This document shows, piece after piece, positions 1 to 7,772 of a stretch of DNA of 64,000 bases. How positions within the stretch are numbered: position 1 is the stretch's first letter; each line of letters opens with the position of its first letter. Below the pieces are notes generated by a model. The model searched no databases. It saw only the letters and a program-made list of their open reading frames with translations, and was not told where the DNA came from. Source of the stretch: JAICUY01 sp963716585 (GTDB lineage Bacteria > Chloroflexota > Limnocylindria > QHBO01); the NCBI GenBank assembly GCA_963716585.1, contig CAVQTN010000002.1, forward strand, positions 434,001 through 498,000, in the 5' to 3' direction. The position numbers were made by a program, and so were the translations under genes.

Positions 1-185
1 AGGGCCCCATCCGGCCGGCCCGCCGCGACGAGTGGCGGGTGCGGCGGCAACGATCGGCCCGGGAGCAGCTGCGCGATCGGAAGTCTGGTTGATCATGAGC
101 TCAGCATCGCCGCCGAGTCTGAGGGGATTCTGAGAATGCCTGCATGCGCCGGGTCAAACCTGAGTAAAGAAATGGCTGCTCGGCG
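1..185. other. left-edge stretch without a confident gene
   Basis: No convincing gene lies between the window edge and the kinase stop at 186. In the third + frame, codons are open from base 3 to a TGA at 90-92 and encode a basic tail of about 29 residues. This could be the 3' end of a gene starting outside the window, but nothing in it is recognisable. The stretch also holds a TCTGAG direct repeat at 118-134, described separately. Confidence 0.3.
118..134. promoter_or_regulatory. tandem OmpR-type half-sites (TCTGAG x2, 11-bp step)
   Basis: TCTGAG occurs at 118-123 and again at 129-134, exactly 11 bp apart. That is the one-helical-turn spacing at which OmpR/PhoB-family regulators bind direct repeats. 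A closely related pair lies upstream of the response regulator gene at 2252-2269. The match between the two sites suggests both are bound by the adjacent response regulator; this is inferred from sequence only. Confidence 0.35.
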
Positions 186-1514
186 TCAGGCCGGCGCAAG
201 GGGCAGACGAATCTCGAAATGGGCCCCGCCACCCACACGGTTGGAGGCAACGATCGAGCCTTCATGCTGCTCGGCGATCCAGCGCGCGATCGACAACCCG
301 AGCCCGGTCCCCTGGTGCGGCGCATCGGGGGCACGCCAGAAGCGGTCGAAGACGCGTGCCAGGTTCTCGCTGCCGATGCCCGGCCCGTCGTCGTCGACCG
401 AGGCAACCACCTGGCGCCCCTCGGGCCGCACTGCGACGCTGACCTGCGAGCCCGCAGGGCTGTGCTGGATGGCATTGTCGACGATGATCCCCAGCAGCTG
501 CCGAAGCCGATCGGGGTCGCCATTGACCGGCGACGGTGAGGCATCGAGGCGAAGCGCCACATCGAGGACCTCCGCGCGGTGGCCCAGGCTGCGCAGCGCC
601 TCGCCGGCGGCATCGGTCAGGTCGACCGGCTGACGCGTGAGCTGCAGCACGCCGGAGTCGGCGCGTGCCAGCAGGAGCAGGTCCTCGACGAGGCTGGTCA
701 GGTGATCCGCCTCGGCTTCCACGTCGTCGAGCGCCGTGCCGACCTGCGCGACCGGCTGCTGCGGGTGGCGGCGCAGGTCCTCCACGCTGCTCTTGATGAC
801 CGCGATGGGCGTGCGCAGCTCATGGCTGGCATCGGCCGCGAACTCGCGCTGCCGTTCCAGCGACTCGCGAATCGGGACCAGGGCCCGCCCGGCGTACAGG
901 AAGCCGAAGACGACCGATGCGGCGAGCACCGCCAGGCCGCCGATCACCAGGACCAGCAGGGCGGTGTCGAGCACGCGCTGCTCGTTGGTGCGGTCCTGCA
1001 GGATCTGCACGACCCAGGTCTGGTCGCCGATCTGCATCGGCTCGCTCAGCACGCGCACCGGCGTGGAGGCCACGCTGGCAAAGCGCACGTCGGTCGCACC
1101 GCGACGCGCGGCGTCGAGCGACGAGCCGACCGGCAGGTCACCGGACAGGTCCGGCGGCAGCCTGCCGACGACCTCGTTCCCGGGAGCCACCAGGATGCTC
1201 ATCGTGCCGGCCGCCGGGCCGCCGAACTGCGGCGTGCCCAGGTGCTGATCATCATTGAGCTGGCCGCCCAGAACGGCCGGCAGCGCCTGGTCGCCGAAAC
1301 GCTGGATGAGCTGCTGGGTGTTGGTCGCCTGCTGGCGCAGCCGTGACTCGCTGGCGCCGGACAGGGCCGCGTTCAGGCTGGCGTACAGCGCGATGCCGAG
1401 CACGATCAAGGTCGCCAGGGTGGCGCCCGCGCTCCATGCGGCGAGCCGCCATCGGACACGACCGAGCAGCGGAGCATCGAGCCCCAGCCCCACGCGGCGG
1501 CGTTCGGTCGTCAT
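186..1514 (-). CDS. membrane sensor histidine kinase (OmpR-partner type)
   Basis: This is a 442-aa two-component sensor kinase in the cytoplasmic membrane. Two hydrophobic segments (about 25-47 and 183-208) bracket a sensor region of about 135 residues outside the membrane. The phospho-acceptor box reads DASHELRTP with His231. It is followed by a HATPase domain with the N box (IVDNAIQHSP, about 345), the DDDGPGI G1 box and the QGTGLGLSIA G2 box. A HAMP domain is short or degenerate between TM2 and the His box. The gene starts 16 bp after the response regulator stop, so the two form one operon. The sensor region is not recognisable, so the stimulus is unknown. The ATG at 1514 was chosen because an ATG slightly upstream runs into a stop after four codons. 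Confidence 0.9.
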   Translation of the reverse strand: MTTERRRVGLGLDAPLLGRVRWRLAAWSAGATLATLIVLGIALYASLNAALSGASESRLRQQATNTQQLIQRFGDQALPAVLGGQLNDDQHLGTPQFGGPAAGTMSILVAPGNEVVGRLPPDLSGDLPVGSSLDAARRGATDVRFASVASTPVRVLSEPMQIGDQTWVVQILQDRTNEQRVLDTALLVLVIGGLAVLAASVVFGFLYAGRALVPIRESLERQREFAADASHELRTPIAVIKSSVEDLRRHPQQPVAQVGTALDDVEAEADHLTSLVEDLLLLARADSGVLQLTRQPVDLTDAAGEALRSLGHRAEVLDVALRLDASPSPVNGDPDRLRQLLGIIVDNAIQHSPAGSQVSVAVRPEGRQVVASVDDDGPGIGSENLARVFDRFWRAPDAPHQGTGLGLSIARWIAEQHEGSIVASNRVGGGAHFEIRLPLAPA

Positions 1515-1530
1515 GCGGCTGCCATGCGCG

Positions 1531-2208
1531 TCACGCCTCCGCCATGCGATAGCCGACGCCGCGCACCGTGAGGATGCGCGTCGAGGCGCCGTCGCCGAGC
1601 TTGTCGCGCAGGTAGTGGACGTAGGTGTCGACGCTGTTCTCGGTCAGGAAGTCGCCATACGGCCAGGCGTGGTCGAGCAGCTGCTGACGCGTGAGCACTT
1701 GTCCGGGGTGGCGCAGGAAGCACTCGAGCAGTGAGAACTCCCGCGGGCTGAGCTCCACCGAGCGGTCGCCGACCTTGACCGAGCGCCGGACCTCGTCGAG
1801 CGCGATCGGGCCGTTGCGCAGAACCACGCCGCGCCGAGTCCCCCCGTCGCGCGCGCGACGGTCGAGCGCCCGCAGTCGTGCCGCGAGCTCCTCGTAGCTG
1901 AAGGGCTTGACGAGGTAATCGTCTGCGCCGGAGTCCAGGCCGCGCACGCGGTCGCCAACCGCGTCGCGCGCCGTCAGCATCAGGATCGGCGTGCGGTTGC
2001 CGTCGTCGCGCAGGCGGCGCGCAACCTCCAGGCCGCTGATGTCCGGCAGGCCGATGTCAAGGATCACGCCGTCCAAGCCGGCCATGCCGGCGACGTCGAG
2101 CGCCTCGTTCCCCGTGGCCGTCAGCTCGACAAGGTGGCGGTCGCCTTCCAGCAGACGCTTGAGCAGGCGGCCGAGCCGCGCGTCATCCTCGACGACGAGC
2201 AGGTGCAT
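1531..2208 (-). CDS. OmpR/PhoB-family response regulator
   Basis: This is a 225-aa DNA-binding response regulator. The N-terminal receiver has the acidic pair at VVEDDA, phospho-acceptor Asp51 in VILDIGLPD, and the conserved Lys in YLVKPFSY. The C-terminal half is a winged helix with typical signatures (ELSPREFSLLECF and the terminal TVRGVGYRM). The frame stays open far upstream, but homology begins at the ATG at 2208, so that start was chosen. There is no clear Shine-Dalgarno sequence. It is the first gene of a kinase operon, and a CTGAGA direct repeat with 11-bp spacing about 45 bp upstream suggests autoregulation. Confidence 0.92.
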   Translation of the reverse strand: MHLLVVEDDARLGRLLKRLLEGDRHLVELTATGNEALDVAGMAGLDGVILDIGLPDISGLEVARRLRDDGNRTPILMLTARDAVGDRVRGLDSGADDYLVKPFSYEELAARLRALDRRARDGGTRRGVVLRNGPIALDEVRRSVKVGDRSVELSPREFSLLECFLRHPGQVLTRQQLLDHAWPYGDFLTENSVDTYVHYLRDKLGDGASTRILTVRGVGYRMAEA

Positions 2209-2251
2209 GAGGCTGGGTGTGCTGGTCCATGCGCAGAGCCTACGCCGTGGT

Positions 2252-2269
2252 TCTGAGAGTCCGCTGAGA
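2252..2269. promoter_or_regulatory. tandem half-site operator upstream of the response regulator
   Basis: TCTGAGA (2252-2258) and GCTGAGA (2263-2269) are direct repeats with an 11-bp step. On the - strand they sit just upstream of a weak -10-like TAGGCT (around 2238-2243), where an OmpR-type activator would contact RNA polymerase. The site lies between the response regulator and the divergent molybdopterin gene and could control both. It resembles the repeat at 118-134. Confidence 0.4.
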
Positions 2270-2359
2270 ACAGTGGACGGTCCGCGACGAGACCTTGCAG
2301 TAGGCGCCGCGACGACGGGTCGTATGCTGTAGCGGGCGCAGCGCCAAAGAGGTGATGAC

Positions 2360-2962
2360 GTGATTTCGCGTGGCTTCATGGGACGTCGCCGCGATTCCGA
2401 TTCGGGGCGACGCCTGCCGCCCGGACAGTACGACGTCGGCGACGCCTTCCCGGTCCTCTCCGCGGGGCCGACGCCGCGCACGCCGCTTGATCGGTGGGAC
2501 TTCACGATCGAGCTGGCTGGCCAGCCTGCTGCCCGCTGGACCTGGGACGAGCTGCAGGAGCTGCCCCACGAGGAGCTGACGGTCGACATCCACTGTGTCA
2601 CCAAGTGGTCCAAGTTCGCGACCCACTGGAGCGGGGTGTCGATCGACGCCCTGCTGGAGGGACTCCCTCCCACTGGTGCCTATCTCGTCGCCTTCTGCGA
2701 CGGCGGCTATACCACCAACCTGCCGCTGGCGGATGCCACCGGCGGCAAGGCGTGGGTCGCGGATCGATACGACGGCCAGCCGCTGGCCCCCGAGCACGGC
2801 GGTCCGGCGCGGTTGCTGGTACCGCACCTCTACTTCTGGAAATCGGCGAAGTGGGTCCGAGGCCTGCGCCTGCTTGACCACGACGAGCCGGGGTTCTGGG
2901 AGACGCTCGGCTACCACAATCGCGGAGACCCATGGCTGGAGCAGCGCTACAGCGGCGACTGA
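2360..2962 (+). CDS. molybdopterin-dependent oxidoreductase (sulfite oxidase fold)
   Basis: This 200-aa protein has an oxidoreductase molybdopterin-binding domain of the sulfite oxidase / YedY superfamily. The likely Mo-ligating cysteine is Cys79 in VDIHCVTKWSKF, followed by the usual aromatic and basic residues and a conserved W(S)GV segment. There is no Tat or Sec signal peptide and no membrane segment, so it is probably cytoplasmic. That differs from exported YedY/MsrP. The GTG at 2360 was chosen because AGAGGTGAT lies just upstream. It overlaps the following flavin reductase gene by 31 bp, and the two may form an electron-transfer pair. The substrate is not known; sulfite or an S/N-oxide are possibilities from the family. 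Confidence 0.85.
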   Translation: MISRGFMGRRRDSDSGRRLPPGQYDVGDAFPVLSAGPTPRTPLDRWDFTIELAGQPAARWTWDELQELPHEELTVDIHCVTKWSKFATHWSGVSIDALLEGLPPTGAYLVAFCDGGYTTNLPLADATGGKAWVADRYDGQPLAPEHGGPARLLVPHLYFWKSAKWVRGLRLLDHDEPGFWETLGYHNRGDPWLEQRYSGD

Positions 2963-3669
2963 CCTGGCAGGCCGCCCAGGTCACCCGGCATATGCAGGAG
3001 ACGCCGCGGGTGTGGCGCATCTCCATGGCACCGCCCGACCTGGCCGCGCACCTGGCCGGTCAGCACGTCGACATCCGGCTCACGGCGCCAGACGGCTACC
3101 AGGCCCAGCGCAGCTACTCGATCGCGTCGGCCCCCGAACAGTCCGGCCTCGAGCTTGTCGTGGAGCGGCTGGATGACGGCGAGGTCTCTCGGTACCTGAC
3201 CGATGAGCTGCGCGAGGGCGACGTGATCGAGCTTCGCGGCCCGATCGGCGGCTACTTCGTCTGGCACGCCGGCCTCGGCGGCCCGCTGCAGCTGATCGCC
3301 GCCGGTTCCGGCGTCGCGCCCTTCCTGGCCATGCTCGACCATTGGCAGGCCTCCGGCTCGGAGGCACGCGTCCAGCTGCTCTACTCGTCCCGCACCCGTG
3401 ACGAGGTCATCGCCCACGACCGCCTGGTGGAGCACCGCCGCGCCGGTATCGGCATCGCGATCACGCTCACGCGTGAGCAACCACCGGGCTGGGACGGCCT
3501 GAACGGTCGCGTGGATCGCCGCATGCTGGAGCAAGCAACCATTCCCGCGGAGGATCGGCCGCAGCTCTTCATCTGCGGGCCGACCGCCTTCGTCGAGGGC
3601 GTCGCCGACATGGCGGTCGCCCTCGGCCACGACCCGAACCTGGTCAAGACCGAACGCTTCGGAGGATGA
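2932..3669 (+). CDS. ferredoxin-NADP reductase-type FAD oxidoreductase
   Basis: This 245-aa flavoprotein reductase has an FAD-binding beta-barrel with RSYSIASAPE (about 60-70), then an NAD(P) domain with GSGVAPFLAML (about 124-134) and a C-terminal FICGPTAFVEGV. There is no 2Fe-2S domain, so electrons must pass to a separate partner. The start lies inside the molybdopterin oxidoreductase gene and the stop overlaps the next gene (ATGA), so all three are translationally coupled. The context suggests that this protein supplies NAD(P)H electrons to, or takes them from, the Mo enzyme. Confidence 0.88.
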   Translation: MAGAALQRRLTWQAAQVTRHMQETPRVWRISMAPPDLAAHLAGQHVDIRLTAPDGYQAQRSYSIASAPEQSGLELVVERLDDGEVSRYLTDELREGDVIELRGPIGGYFVWHAGLGGPLQLIAAGSGVAPFLAMLDHWQASGSEARVQLLYSSRTRDEVIAHDRLVEHRRAGIGIAITLTREQPPGWDGLNGRVDRRMLEQATIPAEDRPQLFICGPTAFVEGVADMAVALGHDPNLVKTERFGG

Positions 3670-3962
3670 GCACCATGGATTCCATCGCCAGCCATCGCCT
3701 GGATGGCAACGCCGCCGCGGGCCGGCTGACCGACGTGTTCGCGGTCGAGATCACCACCATTCGCGCCGTGTGCGCCGGCTGTGGGCGGAGCGGGCAGTTG
3801 GGCGAATACATCGTCTACGCCGATGCGCCCGGCACGGTGATCCGCTGCCCGTCATGCGAGGCCGTCGTCATCCGGCTGGCGCAGGTCGGCGACAGCACCT
3901 GGCTCGACATGCGCGGCGCCCGGGCGCTGCGCATCCCCCTCGGCGGGACGGACCGGAGCTAG
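3666..3962 (+). CDS. DUF6510-type zinc-ribbon protein
   Basis: This 98-aa protein carries two CxxC knuckles (CAGCG and RCPSCE) about 28 residues apart, as expected for a zinc ribbon. It has a conserved GD.TWLDMRG..LRIP tail and resembles the DUF6510 family. It starts within the stop of the flavin reductase gene (ATGA overlap) and ends the three-gene operon. The function is unknown; it could be a small redox or metal-binding partner of the Mo oxidoreductase. Confidence 0.75.
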   Translation: MSTMDSIASHRLDGNAAAGRLTDVFAVEITTIRAVCAGCGRSGQLGEYIVYADAPGTVIRCPSCEAVVIRLAQVGDSTWLDMRGARALRIPLGGTDRS

Positions 3963-3980
3963 CCGCCGCTCCGTAGCGTG

Positions 3981-4008
3981 GGCTGGCCGCGCGAGGCCGC
4001 GACCAGCC
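3981..4008. terminator. hairpin between convergent genes
   Basis: GGCTGGcCGCG (3981-3991) pairs with CGCGaCCAGCC (3998-4008). This gives an 11-position stem with one C-A mismatch and a 6-nt loop. It lies between the + strand operon ending at 3962 and dps ending at 4016. No clear T-run follows on either strand, so termination efficiency is uncertain. Confidence 0.45.
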
Positions 4009-4015
4009 GCGTCGC

Positions 4016-4612
4016 TCAGTCCTCGTCGATGATCGGCATGTCGACGAGGTGCGCCGAGACGAACCACATCTGCATCTCGTTGGTGCGCAGCACGTCGCCC
4101 ATCAGCAGGTCGTTGCTGCCCGAGTCGCCGTTCTCGTCGGTCACGTCGATGGCCTTCCTGGTCTCGCCGATGATGATCTTGTGCCCCTCGACCAGCCGCG
4201 ACAGCATGGCCGGCACCTCTTCGGCGCCGTTTGGCGGCCGCACGATGTTCGTCAGCTCGGCGACGTGGCGCGGATCGGATACGGCGATGCCGCCCAGCAT
4301 CTGCACGCGCTCCGCCAGGCCGTCGAGCAGCACCAACTGCTCTGCGGCGTGCTTGTCGAAGAGCAGGTGCAGCTGGTAGAAGGTCGGCCCCGACACCAAC
4401 CAGTGGTGCTTCTTGTAGAGGCTGTACAGGATGGTGCTGTCGGCCAGGATCTCGTTCAGCAGCTTGCAGCTCTGCCGCCGCGACGCATCGTCCAGGCCGA
4501 GCGGCAGCTTGCGCAGGCTGCCGAAGCGTTGCACCTCGTGACCGCCGTGCGCCAGCTTGGGATTCGCCTCGTCCGAGGCGGCCACGGGCCGCCTGGTGGT
4601 TGTTGCCATCAT
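4016..4612 (-). CDS. DNA starvation/stationary-phase protection protein Dps
   Basis: This 198-aa ferritin-like Dps mini-ferritin oxidises and stores iron and protects DNA under stress. The family ferroxidase signature is visible as KKHHWLVSGPTFYQLHLLFDKH followed by the DGLAERV segment; Dps forms this centre between subunits of a dodecamer. The N-terminal 35 residues are a basic, flexible tail. The two consecutive ATG codons at 4612 are preceded by GAGAGGAA. A perfect 15-bp palindrome lies in the putative promoter. Confidence 0.93.
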   Translation of the reverse strand: MMATTTRRPVAASDEANPKLAHGGHEVQRFGSLRKLPLGLDDASRRQSCKLLNEILADSTILYSLYKKHHWLVSGPTFYQLHLLFDKHAAEQLVLLDGLAERVQMLGGIAVSDPRHVAELTNIVRPPNGAEEVPAMLSRLVEGHKIIIGETRKAIDVTDENGDSGSNDLLMGDVLRTNEMQMWFVSAHLVDMPIIDED

Positions 4613-4634
4613 TGGTTCCTCTCGCTACTCGGTC

Positions 4635-4649
4635 GGGAGCGACGCTCCC
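4635..4649. promoter_or_regulatory. perfect 15-bp palindrome upstream of dps
   Basis: GGGAGCG-A-CGCTCCC is a perfect 7+1+7 palindrome 23 bp upstream of the dps start. A TTGACT hexamer (rc of 4651-4656) directly abuts it and could be the dps -35, which would place the palindrome in the promoter spacer. This suits a repressor or a MerR-like regulator. No good -10 is seen, so the promoter assignment is weak. Confidence 0.35.
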
Positions 4650-4713
4650 CAGTCAAGCTTGTGACGGAGCACGATGCGGGCCAAGCCGCGACGGCCAAGG
4701 AGAGCCAGGCCGA

Positions 4714-4884
4714 TCAGTTTCCGTCGCGCGGGCCGACGTCGGCGAGGCCGCCCTTACGACCACGATCGTCGGGAGTCGGTTGGCGCGGCAGACGGTCCCG
4801 GGTCGTGTTGTCGTGCGCGTCCCGCTCGGCCTGGTCGCTGATCCATCGCCGATCGCGTCGCAGTCGACGCCATAGCCATTTCAT
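4714..4884 (-). CDS. 56-aa basic hypothetical protein
   Basis: This 56-aa ORF starts MKWLWRRLRRDRRW and is rich in Arg and Asp with no cysteine. The ATG at 4884 is preceded by GGAGGTGA with a 6-nt gap, one of the better ribosome binding sites in the window. That is the main support for a real gene. It lies upstream of dps on the same strand, about 100 bp away. No family is recognised. The amphipathic N-terminus could bind membranes or nucleic acid. Confidence 0.5.
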   Translation of the reverse strand: MKWLWRRLRRDRRWISDQAERDAHDNTTRDRLPRQPTPDDRGRKGGLADVGPRDGN

Positions 4885-5067
4885 CACGCTCACCTCCGGG
4901 GCCCGCCCCGCGCAGTGCATACCACGCTGATCGCCGCGGCGAGCGCCGCCACGCCCGTCATACCGAACACCACGATACTCGAACCCAGTCCGTCTCGCGG
5001 TGCGTTCCCCAGGACCAGAGTGGAGGCCCCGCTGCCACAGCAGCACAGGGGCAGCCGGGCCCGTGGG

Positions 5068-6150
5068 TCAGGGTCCTGGCACGTCGGTTGGAAGATTCTC
5101 AGTCGGGATCTTGGCAGCGGATCGTCGAGCCAGGAGCTCGCGCCCCTCGATGAGCCCGCCGGGTCGCAGGGCCAGGATCACAATCAAGGCGATCGCGAGG
5201 CAGACCTCCGTGAGCCCAACCACCTGGAATGGCAGGAACTGGGCGATGTTGATCGTGTTCTCAACCCTTCGCAGGCCCTCGAACGCGAGGGTCACGATCC
5301 CGGTGCCGATGACGGCGCCCGACACGGTCGCCGGGCCTCCGACGATGAGCATCGTCAGGACGACGAACGTCTCCGTCAGGTAGAAGGCGCTCGATGAGAA
5401 GGACGTGATGAAGTGCGCCCAGAGAGCACCGCCGAAGGCGACGATGAATGCCGACATCACGAATGCGGCCCAGCGCGTCCGCACGATGTCGATGCCTATG
5501 GTCGCGGCCGCGTAGGGGCTATCTCGCGAGGCGCGGAGCTTGAGCCCGAGCGTCGAATCCCTGAACAGGTATACGACCACGAGCACCATGAGCCCGGCGC
5601 TTGCGGCGGTCACCAGGTCCGTGTAGGGAAGCAGCCCGAACAAGGTCCTGGGCCCGTTGGTCACGTCGCTCCAATGGGCGAGGATGACGTGCACGATAAC
5701 CAGCAGCGCGAAGGTCGCGATGACCGCCGCCGCGTCCGACAGCCGCATCAGCGGATAGCCAACCACCGCCGCAAACAGCGCTGCGACGCCCCCCGCGATG
5801 AGGCATGCCGGCAGGAATGGCAGCTGGATGTGCACCAGCGGGGCGTACAGGGTCGGCAGAGCGAGTGCCTTGGCATCGGGGCTCATTGTCAGAATCGCGG
5901 AGGCATAGGCCCCGATGCCCATGAACCCGATGTGACCGAACGACAGGACTCCGGAATTCCCGACGAACAGCTGGAGGCCCAGGACGAGAACCAGGCTGAT
6001 GAAAGCGTCCGTCGCGATCCGCAGGACCAGGGGATCGCCAAGCAGCGACGCGGCACCGGCGACTGCGATCAGGATGGCCATGAGGACGACGAGGGGACGG
6101 TATCGGCCCACCAGGCTGCCAAGATCACGCACGGAAGCGAGGCGCATCAT
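5068..6150 (-). CDS. branched-chain amino acid-type ABC transporter permease LivM
   Basis: This 360-aa integral membrane permease of the LivM family has about nine hydrophobic segments. It carries the family-typical GNSGVLSFGHIGFMGIGAYASAIL stretch in the first third and the conserved GGALWAHF and GGPATVSGAVIGT loops. With LivH it forms the membrane channel of an importer. Its start overlaps the LivH stop (ATGA), and it is the last gene of the livK-G-F-H-M operon. Confidence 0.92.
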   Translation of the reverse strand: MMRLASVRDLGSLVGRYRPLVVLMAILIAVAGAASLLGDPLVLRIATDAFISLVLVLGLQLFVGNSGVLSFGHIGFMGIGAYASAILTMSPDAKALALPTLYAPLVHIQLPFLPACLIAGGVAALFAAVVGYPLMRLSDAAAVIATFALLVIVHVILAHWSDVTNGPRTLFGLLPYTDLVTAASAGLMVLVVVYLFRDSTLGLKLRASRDSPYAAATIGIDIVRTRWAAFVMSAFIVAFGGALWAHFITSFSSSAFYLTETFVVLTMLIVGGPATVSGAVIGTGIVTLAFEGLRRVENTINIAQFLPFQVVGLTEVCLAIALIVILALRPGGLIEGRELLARRSAAKIPTENLPTDVPGP

Positions 6151-7046
6151 GCGATCCGTTTCGCGGCTGCTCGGCCTCGCACAATGCCTTCCGGGCGTAC
6201 GAGCAGAACGAGGATCACGATGGCAAACGTGAATGCTTCGCGAAAATCGAGCAGGCCCTGGGGCAGCACCGTCTCCATGCCCACCGTCAACAGACCGAGC
6301 AGGTAGCCACCGACCAATGCGCCGGTCATGCCTTCCATCCCGCCGATAACGATCGCGATCAGGGCAATCAGGAGCGGCCCGCCGCCAATCGTCGGGTTCA
6401 CTGAACCGATCCGGGCAATCCAGAACAACCCGACCACCCCAGCCAGCACGCCGCTGATCGCGAACGCCGTCGCGATGACGCGGTCCGCGCGGATGCCGAG
6501 CAGGCGCGTCATCACGAAATCGTCGGATGCTGCGCGCAAGGCGATCCCGAGTGTCGACCGCCGTAGCACGAGGTTCAGCACCAGGAGGACACCGATGCTC
6601 ACGAACAAGGTCAGGACATTGGCAACGCCAATCGAGACACCGGCGACCGTAATGTTCCCGGATAGGAGCTCGGGAATCGGAACTGCGCGGGGTCGTGGGG
6701 AGACGATCAGCAGCGCGGCATTCTGGAGGAGCGTGCTGACCGCAAACGAGGTGATGATCATGGCGCTGAGCGAGTTGGAACGGACGGGCCGGAAGGCGAT
6801 CCGTTCCGTCAGCAGGCTGGCTCCCGCCGCGACCGCGATCGCAATCAACGCCACCGCCAGCCAGGGAAGCGGCCCATCACCCAAGACGAGCAGGGTGTAG
6901 CCGGCAACCATCAGCAGCTCACCGTAGGCCAGGTTCACGAGCCGAAGGACGCCGTAGACGATGACCATGCCGAGCGCCATCAACGCGTAGAGGCTTCCCA
7001 GGCTCAAGACGTTCAGCGTGAACTGGACCAGCCCGGCGAGGTCCAT
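6147..7046 (-). CDS. branched-chain amino acid-type ABC transporter permease LivH
   Basis: This 299-aa permease of the LivH family has about eight transmembrane segments. It carries the characteristic GSLYALMALGMVIVYGVLRLVNLAYGEL segment at the N-terminus and a GGMEGMTGALVGGYLLG motif near the C-terminus. It pairs with LivM. Its first base overlaps the last base of the livF stop, indicating tight coupling. Confidence 0.93.
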   Translation of the reverse strand: MDLAGLVQFTLNVLSLGSLYALMALGMVIVYGVLRLVNLAYGELLMVAGYTLLVLGDGPLPWLAVALIAIAVAAGASLLTERIAFRPVRSNSLSAMIITSFAVSTLLQNAALLIVSPRPRAVPIPELLSGNITVAGVSIGVANVLTLFVSIGVLLVLNLVLRRSTLGIALRAASDDFVMTRLLGIRADRVIATAFAISGVLAGVVGLFWIARIGSVNPTIGGGPLLIALIAIVIGGMEGMTGALVGGYLLGLLTVGMETVLPQGLLDFREAFTFAIVILVLLVRPEGIVRGRAAAKRIA

Positions 7047-7771
7047 CAGCCGCCTCCCGGTATGGGGCCGGAGCCCAGATAGACACGCGCGATGTCCACC
7101 TGGGATCGCACCTCGGCCGGCGCGCCGCTCGCCTCGATCGAGCCGGTTCGCAGCAGGTAGACGCGATCTGCGATCTCCAGCGTGCGCGTCACGTTCTGCT
7201 CGACGAGCAGGATCGTGACCCCCTCATCACGAAGCTCCTTGACGAGGCGGAAGATCCTGTCGACCAGCGCCGGGGCGAGCCCGAGCGAGGGCTCATCCAG
7301 CATCAGGAGGCGCGGCCGCGAAAGCAGGGCGCGACCGATCGCGAGCTGTTGCTGTTCGCCGCCGGACAAGGTGCCGGCGCGCTGGGCTCGACGCTCGCCC
7401 AGGATTGGAAAGCGCTCGAACAGCGCTTCGGTGTCCACCCGGACAGCGGCCGCGTCTCGACGGAGGTACGAGCCCAGGCGCAGGTTCTCAGCAACCGTGA
7501 GGCTTGCGAAGATGCCGCGGCTTTCGGGGACCATCGCCACGCCGCGCCGGGCGATCTCCTCCGGGGTGCGTCCGATGATGGACGATCCGAGAAACGAGAT
7601 CTGGCCGCGGCTCGGCGCAACGACGCCTGCGATGGCACCCAGTGTGGTCGACTTGCCGGCGCCGTTCGCGCCGATGAGGGCGACGAGCTCCCCCTCGCCA
7701 ACCTCGAGCGAAACGTCGCGGACCGCTGTGATCGAGCCGTAGCGCGCTCCGAGCCCCTCGACCTTCAGCAC
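7046..7771 (-). CDS. ABC transporter ATP-binding protein LivF
   Basis: This 241-aa ATPase energises the Liv importer. Visible motifs are Walker A GANGAGKSTT, signature LSGGEQQQLAIGRALL, Walker B RLLMLDEPSLGLAP and the switch His region (VEQNV). The frame is open further upstream, but homology starts at the GTG at 7771, one base after the livG stop (TGAGGTG arrangement), so that start is used. LivF and LivG form the nucleotide-binding heterodimer. Confidence 0.92.
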   Translation of the reverse strand: MLKVEGLGARYGSITAVRDVSLEVGEGELVALIGANGAGKSTTLGAIAGVVAPSRGQISFLGSSIIGRTPEEIARRGVAMVPESRGIFASLTVAENLRLGSYLRRDAAAVRVDTEALFERFPILGERRAQRAGTLSGGEQQQLAIGRALLSRPRLLMLDEPSLGLAPALVDRIFRLVKELRDEGVTILLVEQNVTRTLEIADRVYLLRTGSIEASGAPAEVRSQVDIARVYLGSGPIPGGG

Positions 7772-7772
7772 C

